A stretch of 64,000 nucleotides of DNA from Rhodoferax sp. TS-BS-61-7 (GTDB lineage: Bacteria > Pseudomonadota > Gammaproteobacteria > Burkholderiales > Burkholderiaceae_C). The notes below the pieces were generated by a model. The model searched no databases. It was not told the origin of the DNA and worked only from the letters and a program-made list of their open reading frames with translations. The stretch's first letter is position 1; the number at the start of each line of letters is the position of its first letter. The stretch spans positions 62,001 to 126,000 of the forward strand of contig NZ_PTQY01000009.1 of assembly GCF_002943465.1 (NCBI RefSeq), written 5' to 3'. The translations under genes were made by a program, and so were the position numbers. Shown in pieces: positions 26,240-34,088 of the stretch.

Positions 26240-27022
26240 TTAACGGGTGGTCAGGGTTGTGGGCGGCACGGGCTTGCGGAAGAACGGAACCCGTTTGAGC
26301 CACAGCTTCAGTGCCTGCCAGTGGATACGCGCCACCACACCCAGCGTCATGGCGGGGTAGGTCCACAGCGCGCAGCGCACGCTTTGCGCGGTCAGGGGCT
26401 CCAGCGTGCCGCTCACGCTGGTCTCGATGAGCGGGCCCTGGGCGTCGTCGTAGTCCACGCGTGCCACGGTGCGTTGCAGGTCCGGCGTCAACATGAAACG
26501 AAAGCGGTAGCCACCTTCTACCGGGCAAAACGGGGAGACGTGGAACACCTTGTTGGCGCGCAACTCAGCGCCGTAGCGGGGCTGGTCCAACAGGTAGCAG
26601 TGGCGCTCGCCAAAGGTGTTGTTCACCTCCACCACGATGGCGCGCAGGCTGCCGTCGGCACGGTGGCAGTACCAAAAGCTCACCGGTTTGAAGGTGAAGC
26701 CCAGCACACGGGGGTAACAGTGCAGCCAGACCTCGCCATCGGCATCCGCAATGCCTTCGGACTGCAGCAGCGCGTCCAGCCAGGCCAATGCGCCGCCCTG
26801 TTCGGGGCCACGGCCATCGCCATGGTCGCGGTCATAAAAACTCAGCGCGGCCCAGCGGTTGCGGGCCAGGGCACCGGGGCCCTGGGCCTGCAGGCTGCGC
26901 AGGGGCAGCATCAAAAAGTAGGTGCCGTAGGCAAACGCATGGTGGGCTGGCCGCAGCCGCGTGTGGCGCACCTGCCCAAAGCCCAGCAAGGCGGTGGATG
27001 GCGTGTGCGCAGCGTGGGCCAT
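26240..27022 (-). CDS. DUF1365 family protein
   Basis: A 260-residue protein with the DUF1365 hallmarks: RHTRLRPAHHAFAYGTYFLMLPL, CYPRVLGFTFKPVSFWYCH, EVNNTFGERHCYLL and KVFHVSPFCPVEGGYRFRF. It has no signal peptide. It lies 3 bases downstream of the amine-oxidase-like gene and 38 before the cyclopropane synthase-like gene. This trio is a widely conserved neighbourhood. No activity has been firmly assigned to DUF1365, to my knowledge. Confidence 0.92.
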   Translation of the reverse strand: MAHAAHTPSTALLGFGQVRHTRLRPAHHAFAYGTYFLMLPLRSLQAQGPGALARNRWAALSFYDRDHGDGRGPEQGGALAWLDALLQSEGIADADGEVWLHCYPRVLGFTFKPVSFWYCHRADGSLRAIVVEVNNTFGERHCYLLDQPRYGAELRANKVFHVSPFCPVEGGYRFRFMLTPDLQRTVARVDYDDAQGPLIETSVSGTLEPLTAQSVRCALWTYPAMTLGVVARIHWQALKLWLKRVPFFRKPVPPTTLTTR

Positions 27023-27025
27023 GGA

Positions 27026-28402
27026 TCAGGCCTCCGCGGCCAAAAGGGCCTGCAGGCGTTTGGCCACGCCAAGGCCGGATTTCAGGCCGTCCTCATGGAA
27101 GCCATAACCCGTCCAGGCGCCACAAAAGTAGGTGTGGTGTTGGCCCTGCAGCGCACCCACCTCGCCTTGCGCACGGATCGCGCCCAGGTCGAACACCGGG
27201 TGGGTGTAGTCAAAGCTGCCATGCACATGTTCAGGCGCAATCTCGCGCACCGGGTTTAGCGACACCACCACGCTTTGCGCAAACGGCAGGGGCTGCAGCA
27301 TGTTCAGCAGGTAGTGCAAGCAGACGCGGGCGGCATCCTGCGTGCCGTCGGCACTGCGCTCGTAGTTCCAGGCGGCCCAGGCGCGGCGGGTGCGGGGCAG
27401 CACCGTGGTGTCGGTGTGCAGCACGGCGCGGTTGGCCTGGTAACGAATGGCGCCCAGCGTGGCGCGCTCCTGCGTGGTGGCATCGGCCAGCAGCGCCAGC
27501 GACTGGTCCGAGTGGCTGGCCAGCACCACCTTGTCAAAGTGCTCGGTCTGGCCGTGGCTGGTGATCAGCACGCCCTCCGGCGTGCGCTTGATCTGCTGCA
27601 CCGGGGTGTTCAGGCGCTTGTCTGCAATCTGCGCGACGATTTTGTCCACATAGTGTTTGGCACCACCGCTCACCGTCCACCACTGGGGGCGGTTGCTGAC
27701 CTGGATCAGGCCGTGGTTGTGGCAGAAGCGGATCATGGTGGCCACAGGGAACTGCAGCATCTGGTCGGTTGGGCAGCTCCAGATGCAGCCCAGCATGGGC
27801 AGAAAATACCAGTCGCGGAACTCGGCGCTGAGCTGGTGCTGCGCCAGAAAGTCGGACAGCGGCTGTTGCAGCTCAGCTTCTGCATTGCGTTGCGCTATGT
27901 CGGTTGCCAGACGGTTAAAGCGCAGTACATCGCGCAACATGCGCAAGAAGCGCGGGTTGGCCAGGTTGCTGCGCTGGGCAAACACGGTGCTGAGCGTGGA
28001 GCCGCTCCATTCCAGTGGCCCGCCTGACTTGGCCCCGGGCACTTGGACCGAAAACGACATGTCCGACTTGGCCGTTTCCACGCCCAACTCGGCCAACAGG
28101 GCGATGAGGTGCGGATACGTCCGTTCGTTGAACACCAGAAAGCCGGTGTCTACGCCATGGGTGATGTCTGCCCCCACGCTCCGCCGCTGGGCGGGGCGCT
28201 GCCCCCCAAGAGGGAGCGTTTTCCCTTGGGGCGGCCCGGCGAGAAAACCGGCCCCTTGCATGCCGGGCAGCGTTACATCCACCGTGTGCGTGTGGCCACC
28301 AAAGTAGCTGCCGGCTTCGAACAGCGTGAGCTCGGCTTGGCCGCGCAGCGTGTGGGCGACGGCGAGGCCGGAGATGCCGGAACCAACGATGGCGATTTTC
28401 AT
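27026..28402 (-). CDS. FAD-dependent amine-oxidase-like flavoprotein with in-frame repeat insertion
   Basis: A 458-residue NAD(P)/FAD-binding oxidoreductase. The dinucleotide motif GSGISGLAVAHTL is at residue 7, then FEAGSYFGGHTHTVDV, GVDTGFLVFNERTYP, and a C-terminal FCGAWTGYGFHEDGLKSG. It heads the eight-gene operon. Between the HTHTVDVTLPG segment and THGVDTGF there is an extra stretch of about 30 residues (48-79), Gly/Pro/Arg-rich, encoded by an 86-bp dispersed repeat. Typical relatives join these two segments with only a few residues. The frame is preserved, so the protein may still work, since the insert is in a surface-loop position by inference. Confidence 0.88.
   Translation of the reverse strand: MKIAIVGSGISGLAVAHTLRGQAELTLFEAGSYFGGHTHTVDVTLPGMQGAGFLAGPPQGKTLPLGGQRPAQRRSVGADITHGVDTGFLVFNERTYPHLIALLAELGVETAKSDMSFSVQVPGAKSGGPLEWSGSTLSTVFAQRSNLANPRFLRMLRDVLRFNRLATDIAQRNAEAELQQPLSDFLAQHQLSAEFRDWYFLPMLGCIWSCPTDQMLQFPVATMIRFCHNHGLIQVSNRPQWWTVSGGAKHYVDKIVAQIADKRLNTPVQQIKRTPEGVLITSHGQTEHFDKVVLASHSDQSLALLADATTQERATLGAIRYQANRAVLHTDTTVLPRTRRAWAAWNYERSADGTQDAARVCLHYLLNMLQPLPFAQSVVVSLNPVREIAPEHVHGSFDYTHPVFDLGAIRAQGEVGALQGQHHTYFCGAWTGYGFHEDGLKSGLGVAKRLQALLAAEA
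28170..28255 (-). repeat. 86-bp GC-rich repeat, copy B, inside a coding sequence
   Basis: It aligns without gaps to the copy at 41320-41405, about 11 differences in 86 positions by eye. Shared blocks include GCCGGGCCGCCCCAAGG, TTGGGGGGCAGCG and AGCGGCGGAGCGTGGGGGC. It lies in frame within the amine-oxidase-like gene and encodes about 29 residues. Confidence 0.88.
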
Positions 28403-28612
28403 GGCGAGTGGAGCAGCGTGGTGGTAGATAAAAGGATGATGTAGACTATAAAGTAATTATGCGACTAATTGGTAATTTTTTAATGCAACGGGTTTTTGAT
28501 GGGTGTTGCACCCGTAAAAACCTTGCCTCCTGTATGGAGGCGTCACGGCTCTGTCAACGTGCTGACACACAGCCCGTCTAGAATTCCGCGAAATTGGAAC
28601 TGAAAGGTCGCC
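28403..28612. promoter_or_regulatory. Divergent promoter region, AT-rich, with a nested hairpin
   Basis: 210 bases between the divergent flavoprotein operon and the diiron gene. Positions 28428-28490 are strikingly AT-rich for this genome. On the minus strand they hold TTACCA and TTTATA at 17-bp spacing, plus a near-direct repeat (TAGTCGCAT and TAGTCTACAT). A nested hairpin at 28491-28522 pairs GGTTTTT with AAAAACC and GGGTG with CACCC. A small hairpin GCCTCC/GGAGGC lies at 28525-28541. No sigma-factor assignment is secure. Confidence 0.45.
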
Positions 28613-29479
28613 ATGCTTTACCCTGAACTCTTCAAACAGCTTGAATCGGTCCGCTGGGACATGGACAAAGACATTCCCTGGGCCGCTTTTGAGGGCGACA
28701 AACTGTCCGACGAGCAGGCCGCCACCATCAAGATGAATGCCATCACCGAGTGGGCGGCCTTGCCCGCCACCGAGATGTTCTTGCGTGACAACCGCGGCGA
28801 CAGCGACTTTTCCGCCTTCATGTCGATCTGGTTTTTTGAAGAGCAGAAACATTCGCTGGTGCTGATGGAGTACTTGCGCCGCTTCCGTCCCGACATGGCG
28901 CCCACCGAGGAAGAGCTGCACGCCGTGCGCTTCGAGTTCGACCCGGCGCCCGTGCTGGAGACACTGATGTTGCACTTCTGCGGCGAGATTCGCCTGAACC
29001 ACTGGTACCGCCGCGCCAGCGAGTGGCACACCGAACCCGTCATCAAAGCGATCTACACCAAGCTCAGCCAGGATGAAGCCCGCCATGGCGGCGCCTACCT
29101 GCGCTACATGAAGCGCGCCATCAGCAAGTTTGGTGTGGAAGCCAAGAGTGCATTTGCCAAGGTGGGCGTATTGATGGCCAGTGCGCGTCGCACGGCCCAA
29201 GCCTTGCACCCCACCAATCTGCATGTGAACAAGGCTCTGTTCCCTCTGGACACCATCCAGAGCCGCCTGCCCAACCCCGAGTGGTTGGAGCACTGGCTGG
29301 ACAAACAAATCAACTTTGATGCCGTGTGGGAAACCAAGGTGGTCGAGCGCATCTTGCACAACATGAGCCTGCTCATGGAGCGCAGTTTTACCACCGTGCA
29401 GGAACTCAACAAGTTCCGCAAAGAGCTGGCGCGCGACCTGGGCGCCAACCTTGACCCGGCTTCACCACGGGCGGTCTGA
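28613..29479 (+). CDS. Ferritin-like diiron protein
   Basis: A 288-residue cytosolic helical protein with a carboxylate diiron pattern: Glu in ITEWAALPATEMF, EEQKHS (about residue 81), CGEIRLNHWYRR and DEARHGG (about 153). These ExxH pairs are typical of the ferritin-like superfamily, including acyl-ACP desaturase and tRNA hydroxylase relatives. ATG 28613 follows GAAAGG. It is divergent from the lipid-type operon, so an acyl-modifying oxygenase or desaturase role is attractive but unproven. The 3' end overlaps the convergent gene by 18 bases. Confidence 0.82.
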   Translation: MLYPELFKQLESVRWDMDKDIPWAAFEGDKLSDEQAATIKMNAITEWAALPATEMFLRDNRGDSDFSAFMSIWFFEEQKHSLVLMEYLRRFRPDMAPTEEELHAVRFEFDPAPVLETLMLHFCGEIRLNHWYRRASEWHTEPVIKAIYTKLSQDEARHGGAYLRYMKRAISKFGVEAKSAFAKVGVLMASARRTAQALHPTNLHVNKALFPLDTIQSRLPNPEWLEHWLDKQINFDAVWETKVVERILHNMSLLMERSFTTVQELNKFRKELARDLGANLDPASPRAV

Positions 29480-30691
29480 GGCGGGGGCTGCGGTGAGCGG
29501 CAGCAGCCGCTCCAGGTTGATTTGGACCTTCACGTCGCGGTGGGCCACGCTGGCCACAATCCGGTATTCACGCACGCTGCTGTCGCGGATGGTGGGCTCC
29601 ACTGTGGGCAGGCCGGCGCGGTTGATGAGCACCGCCACACGCGGTGTGGTGGTATTGGCGCCGCGTTTGATCACCACCGCCACTTCATTGGTGGCCAGGC
29701 GTACAAACGAACCCGGTTGGTAAATCCCCACGGCTTTGATCAGGGCCGCGCCGGCTTCGTCAATCGCTTTCTTCTCGTCAAAGTAGCAGGCCTGCATGGC
29801 CGCTGCCGGTGCAATCGGCGCGCGTGCGGCCCGGGGCGCCAGGCGCGCCGCAAACATGTCGGCCCGCTGGATCAGGCGGGCGATGCGCTGGGCCCGGTTG
29901 CGTTCGGCCAGCGGACCCGGGGCTTGGGTGTGATGGCCGCGCACGGCCTCCAGCCAGTCGTGCTCGCCAATGCCCATGCTGCGCAGCTGCTCGGCCGAGC
30001 GTTGGGCGTGGGTGCTGATGGCCGCGCGTTGGACGGCATTGGGCGCCTCCACCTGCAGAGCCAGCCGGTCTTGCAGCTCGGTCATGGCCACATTCATGGT
30101 CAGCGCCGTGCGCACCACCAGTGCCTGGTCGTCGGCGGACCAGTTCAGCACGTCTTTGGCCGCCAGGCCGCACATCACGCTCACCAGCATGGAATGGGTG
30201 GCGCTGTACATGTGGGTGTCGGTGGCGGACAGGTAGATCAGCGCGAACAGCGTGCCGTCCGGGTTGCGCAGGCTGTGGCGCTCCAGTTGGCGCAGCAGGC
30301 GCGTCAGGCGGTCAGCAAACGAGGTGGCGTGGGTGTCGCGCAACAAGGTGTTGGCGGTTTCCTGCAGGTCCAGCCAGTCCATGCGGTCATCCTGTTCGGC
30401 CTGGCGTTCGCTGGCCGAGTCGCCCGAGATCTTGGCACCGGCAATCTCACCCAGCGGCTTGTCTTCGCGCACCAGGTCGTAGAGTCGCTCCACATAGGCA
30501 CGGTGGTGCGCCTCGGAGTCGGCCACGTCGATAAACAGGCCGCCGCCGCGCTGGGAAATTTCGTCGAGCTCGCGGCGCGAGACGACCACAAAGGACTTGC
30601 GGGCCAGCAGAACGCCGTCCTTGTCCACCAGCGGAAAAGGCAGGGGCTGGCCAAGGCGGATAGACTCGATATTGACGGGGACAAGGTGCAT
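29462..30691 (-). CDS. Degenerate HD-GYP-like protein
   Basis: A 409-residue cytosolic protein beginning MHLVPVNIESIRLGQPLPF, with an N-terminal region like those before HD-GYP domains (about 1-130). The following helical region aligns by eye with HD-GYP phosphodiesterases: YSATHSMLVSVMCGL, STHAQRSAEQLRSMGI, AVRGHHTQAPG and RLIQRADMFAARL. The HDIGK metal motif is replaced by MNVAMTE and the GYP loop is absent. A C-terminal segment (FVRLATNEVAVVIKRG) matches the beta domain seen after HD-GYP domains. It is probably a non-catalytic c-di-GMP-related receptor or scaffold. Confidence 0.75.
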   Translation of the reverse strand: MHLVPVNIESIRLGQPLPFPLVDKDGVLLARKSFVVVSRRELDEISQRGGGLFIDVADSEAHHRAYVERLYDLVREDKPLGEIAGAKISGDSASERQAEQDDRMDWLDLQETANTLLRDTHATSFADRLTRLLRQLERHSLRNPDGTLFALIYLSATDTHMYSATHSMLVSVMCGLAAKDVLNWSADDQALVVRTALTMNVAMTELQDRLALQVEAPNAVQRAAISTHAQRSAEQLRSMGIGEHDWLEAVRGHHTQAPGPLAERNRAQRIARLIQRADMFAARLAPRAARAPIAPAAAMQACYFDEKKAIDEAGAALIKAVGIYQPGSFVRLATNEVAVVIKRGANTTTPRVAVLINRAGLPTVEPTIRDSSVREYRIVASVAHRDVKVQINLERLLPLTAAPASDRPW

Positions 30692-30754
30692 ACAGGTCGG
30701 CGGATTATGCAATGCCGCCCAAGGGCGCCGCGCCGTGCTGCTAGCATTGCCCGC

Positions 30755-31249
30755 ATGTCTTCTATCGACCCAACTCCGGCTTTTCTTCAAAAAATTGTGG
30801 ACACCAGCACCCTGGCGGCTGGCCTGGCCACGCTGCCCCGGCCCTGGGTGTTCACCAACGGTGTGTTTGATGTGCTGCACCGGGGCCACGTGATGTATCT
30901 GGCGCAGGCCCGCGCGCTGGGCGGCAGCCTGATCGTGGCGCTGAACACCGATGCCTCGGTTAAACGCCTGGGCAAGGGTGACGACCGCCCGCTCAACGCC
31001 GAAGCCGACCGCGCCATCGTCATGGCCAGCCAGGAGGCGGTGAGCCTGGTGACCTGGTTTGGCGAAGACACACCGGTGGAGATCATTGCGCAGATCCGGC
31101 CCGACATCCTGGTCAAAGGTGGCGACTACGACATGGCCAAGCTGCCCGAGACCGCGCTGGTCGAGTCTTGGGGCGGTCGCGCGCTGGCGCTGCCTTTTGT
31201 GGCGGGTTACTCCACCACCAAGCTGGTGCAGCGTATCCGCGCCAGCTGA
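30755..31249 (+). CDS. rfaE2: D-glycero-beta-D-manno-heptose 1-phosphate adenylyltransferase
   Basis: A 164-residue nucleotidyltransferase making ADP-heptose for the LPS inner core. The HxGH-type motif is FTNGVFDVLHRGHVMYL (about residues 33-49); the KGDDRPLN, DTPVEIIAQIRPDILVKGGDY and STTKLVQRI motifs follow. It lacks the N-terminal sugar kinase present in E. coli HldE, so a separate hldA is expected elsewhere. ATG 30755 (MSSIDPTPAFLQ) is chosen. It is divergent from the HD-GYP-like gene, 63 bases apart. Confidence 0.94.
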   Translation: MSSIDPTPAFLQKIVDTSTLAAGLATLPRPWVFTNGVFDVLHRGHVMYLAQARALGGSLIVALNTDASVKRLGKGDDRPLNAEADRAIVMASQEAVSLVTWFGEDTPVEIIAQIRPDILVKGGDYDMAKLPETALVESWGGRALALPFVAGYSTTKLVQRIRAS

Positions 31250-31282
31250 CCCCCGCCATGGTGCGCCAGGGGGTACGCGTAG

Positions 31283-31350
31283 TTTGCTATTAAATCAATA
31301 GCTGTTTGCGCAGTGCCCATATGGGCTAGAGCCCTAAAAGTCTTTAAATT
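31283..31350 (+). repeat. Dispersed 65-bp repeat, copy 4
   Basis: TTTGCTATTAAATCAATAGC, TTTGCGCAGT, GGGCTAGAGCCCTAAA. It lies between the convergent 3' ends of rfaE2 and glnE and covers the glnE stop codon. Confidence 0.85.
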
Positions 31351-34073
31351 TCCGGGGTGCCAAAGACCGCGGTCCACAAGGCCAGCCCGGCTGCCCGCTC
31401 GGCGTTGACCGACTCGGCGTCCACCTGTGTGGGCTCTTCGTTGAGCCGCGCCCGGTGTTGCAGCAGGCGCAGCTGGCGGTAGGCCTGGGCGGCGTCCTCC
31501 CCCACGGGCGCGGGCAGCAGGCCGCAGGCCTGGGCGCGCTGCAGCAGCGCAATATTGCCCACATTGGGCAGCAGCTCCGCATGGTGCTGGCCATGTGCCA
31601 GCAGCAGGTACTGCACGGCAAATTCGATGTCCACCATGCCGCCCACGCTGTGTTTGACGTCAAACTGCCCATCCTTGTCGGCATGGGCGCTGCGCACCTT
31701 GGCACGCATGGCTTCAATTTCCAGCCGCAGCGCGTTGGCGTCGCGTGGGGTGCAGATCACGTTGTCGCGCACCGTGTCAAAACGCTGCTGCAGGCTGGCC
31801 GGGCCCAGCACGCAGCGCGCGCGTGTCATGGCCTGGTGTTCCCAGGTCCATGCGGTGTTGCTGCCGCGTTGTTCCTGGTAATTGGCATAGGCGGTGAAGC
31901 TGGTGACCAGCAGGCCCGAGTTGCCATTGGGCCGCAGCGCCGTGTCGATCTCGTACAGGTCGCTTTCGCCGGTTTTCACGGTCAGCCAGTTAATGAGTTT
32001 GCGTACCAGCGCGGCGTAGATCTCTCCGGCGCGTTCGTCCTCGTCGTCGTAGAGGAACACGATGTCCAAGTCGGAGCCATAACCCAGCTCTTTGCCACCC
32101 AGCTTGCCGTAGGCAATGATGGCGAACTGCGGCTCGTCGCGGTGGCGGGTTTTCAGGCGGTTCCAGCACCAGCGGGTGGTGGTGCGCAGCACGGCTTCGG
32201 CCAGCGCACTCAGGTCGTCGGCCACCTGCTCCACGGTCAACCGGCCTTCCACGTCGCGCGTCAGGATGCGAAACACCTCGGCATGGTGGGCGCGGCGCAG
32301 CAGGTTCAGCAGCGCCTCGTCGTCGTCTTCGGCACTGCCTTGCAGCGCGCGCAGGCGGCGCTCCAGGTCGTCTTCGAAGGCGACTGCGTCAAAACGTTCT
32401 TCCAGAATGGCGTTGCTGGCGAGTTCGTCGATGACGCCCGGGTGTTTAAGCAGGTAACGCGCCGGCCAGCGCGCGGTGCCCAGCATGCGCAGCAGGCGCT
32501 CGTGCACGTTGGGGCGCTCCAGCAGCATGGCCAGGTAACTCTCGCGGCGCAGCAGCGGCTCCATCCAGTCGGCCAGGCGCACACAGGCCTCTTCGTTGAC
32601 GCGGCCTTCGCGCAGCCACAGGGCCGTGCGTTGCACAAGACGACCCAGGCGCGCCCGCGACTCGTCTTTCAGGGCCAACACGCGCGGGTGCTCGCGCCAG
32701 AGGGTGATGCGGTCCTTGAAACGGCCTTCCAGGTGTTCCAGCACCGTGTCCAGGTCGGACGCTACGGCGGTGCCCCCGCCCTTGGTGCAGCCGCGGCACT
32801 CGGTCTGGGTGCCTCCCAAGAGGGCATCAAACTCCTGCGCCACCAGCTCGCGGTGTTTGTCCAGCTCTTGCAGCAGGGCGGTGCTGTCGGGCAAATCGAG
32901 TGTCTGGGCAATCCAGTGCAGGTCGGCCTCGTCGGTGGGCAGCACATGGGTTTGCTGGTCGTCCAGGTACTGGATGCGGTGCTCCACCTGGCGCAAAAAC
33001 ACATAGGCCCGTGCCAGCGCATCGGCGGTGTCCTGGGGCATGAGCCCGGCGCGCACCAGGCGCTGCAGCGCGCTCACCGTGGGGCGGGTGCGCAGCTCGG
33101 GGTACTGGCCGCCGCGCACCACCTGCAGCAGCTGCACGGTGAATTCGATTTCGCGGATGCCGCCGCGCGAGAGCTTCACATCGTTGCTGCGCTCGGGCCG
33201 GCCTGCGCTGCGTTTGGCCGCGTGGTCGCGGATCTGGCGGTGCAGGCCACGCAACGAATCGAACACGTTGTAGTCCAGGTAGCGGCGAAACACAAACGGC
33301 ACGACCACACTACGCAGCTGCTGCGCGCAGCCCGAGCCAATGGCCTGCGCCGGCGCCACCACCCGGCTCTTGAGCCAGGCAAAACGCTCCCACTCGCGCC
33401 CCTGCACGTGGAAGTATTCCTCCAGCGCGCCCAGCGATACGGCTGGCGGGCCCGAGTTGCCATTGGGGCGCAGCGCCAGGTCCACGCGGAACACCATGCC
33501 GTGTTCGGTGGTGTCGCCCACCAGCGCGTAGACGGCCTTGACCATCTTGGCAAAAAATTCCTGGTTGGAAATACGGCCACGGCCCTCGGCGTTGCCGGTC
33601 GTCTCGCCGTCCTGGTCGTAGACGTAAATCAGGTCAATATCACTGGACACATTGAGCTCGCGCGCCCCCAGCTTGCCCATGCCGATGATGCAAAGCTGGC
33701 ACAACTCGCCCTGGGGCGTGCGCGGGCTGCCGTGTTGTTGCTCCAGGGCCGCGTAGCTGTGCTGGTAGGCCTGGTCCAGCGCCAGCTCGGCCAGTTCGGT
33801 CATCACACGGGTCACTTCGCCCAGCGAGGTGTGTTCGTCGCAGTCCAGGTGCAGCAGGCGCTCCATGGCCAGTTGCCGGGTGACGCGCAAGGCCGCGCCG
33901 GTGTCGAATCCTTGGGTCAGCAGGGCCTGCAGCAGTTCCTGCAATTGCGTGCGTTGCAGCGCGCTGGTCTGGCAAAGGTGCAACTGGTCGGCATAACGGC
34001 GGCGGATACGCTGGCCAAAGCGCGAACCCTCGGAGCGAGGTGGCTGCTCATTGCGGGTCATAATTCCTGACAT
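31344..34073 (-). CDS. glnE: Bifunctional glutamine synthetase adenylyltransferase/adenylyl-removing enzyme
   Basis: A 909-residue GlnE controlling glutamine synthetase by adenylylation according to nitrogen status. Two nucleotidyltransferase domains are visible: the N-terminal adenylyl-removase with KLGARELNVSSDIDLIYVYD (about residues 150-170), and the C-terminal transferase with GKLGGKELGYGSDLDIVFL (about 650-670). Each is followed by an ALRPNGNSG motif. Start ATG 34073 or 34061; both have weak Shine-Dalgarno sites. Only 15 bases separate it from the divergent yhdP, so its promoter must lie in or over that gene's 5' end. Confidence 0.96.
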   Translation of the reverse strand: MSGIMTRNEQPPRSEGSRFGQRIRRRYADQLHLCQTSALQRTQLQELLQALLTQGFDTGAALRVTRQLAMERLLHLDCDEHTSLGEVTRVMTELAELALDQAYQHSYAALEQQHGSPRTPQGELCQLCIIGMGKLGARELNVSSDIDLIYVYDQDGETTGNAEGRGRISNQEFFAKMVKAVYALVGDTTEHGMVFRVDLALRPNGNSGPPAVSLGALEEYFHVQGREWERFAWLKSRVVAPAQAIGSGCAQQLRSVVVPFVFRRYLDYNVFDSLRGLHRQIRDHAAKRSAGRPERSNDVKLSRGGIREIEFTVQLLQVVRGGQYPELRTRPTVSALQRLVRAGLMPQDTADALARAYVFLRQVEHRIQYLDDQQTHVLPTDEADLHWIAQTLDLPDSTALLQELDKHRELVAQEFDALLGGTQTECRGCTKGGGTAVASDLDTVLEHLEGRFKDRITLWREHPRVLALKDESRARLGRLVQRTALWLREGRVNEEACVRLADWMEPLLRRESYLAMLLERPNVHERLLRMLGTARWPARYLLKHPGVIDELASNAILEERFDAVAFEDDLERRLRALQGSAEDDDEALLNLLRRAHHAEVFRILTRDVEGRLTVEQVADDLSALAEAVLRTTTRWCWNRLKTRHRDEPQFAIIAYGKLGGKELGYGSDLDIVFLYDDEDERAGEIYAALVRKLINWLTVKTGESDLYEIDTALRPNGNSGLLVTSFTAYANYQEQRGSNTAWTWEHQAMTRARCVLGPASLQQRFDTVRDNVICTPRDANALRLEIEAMRAKVRSAHADKDGQFDVKHSVGGMVDIEFAVQYLLLAHGQHHAELLPNVGNIALLQRAQACGLLPAPVGEDAAQAYRQLRLLQHRARLNEEPTQVDAESVNAERAAGLALWTAVFGTPEI

Positions 34074-34088
34074 AGTCCCGATAGCACG

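Noticed and set aside
31455..34070. 871-residue plus-strand open frame opposite glnE
   Set aside because: It mirrors glnE codons exactly, is rich in His, Gln, Gly and Ala, and shows no family motif; the opposite strand encodes a perfect GlnE. The same reasoning removes the long antisense frames opposite purB, rhaD, rhaI and rhaT.
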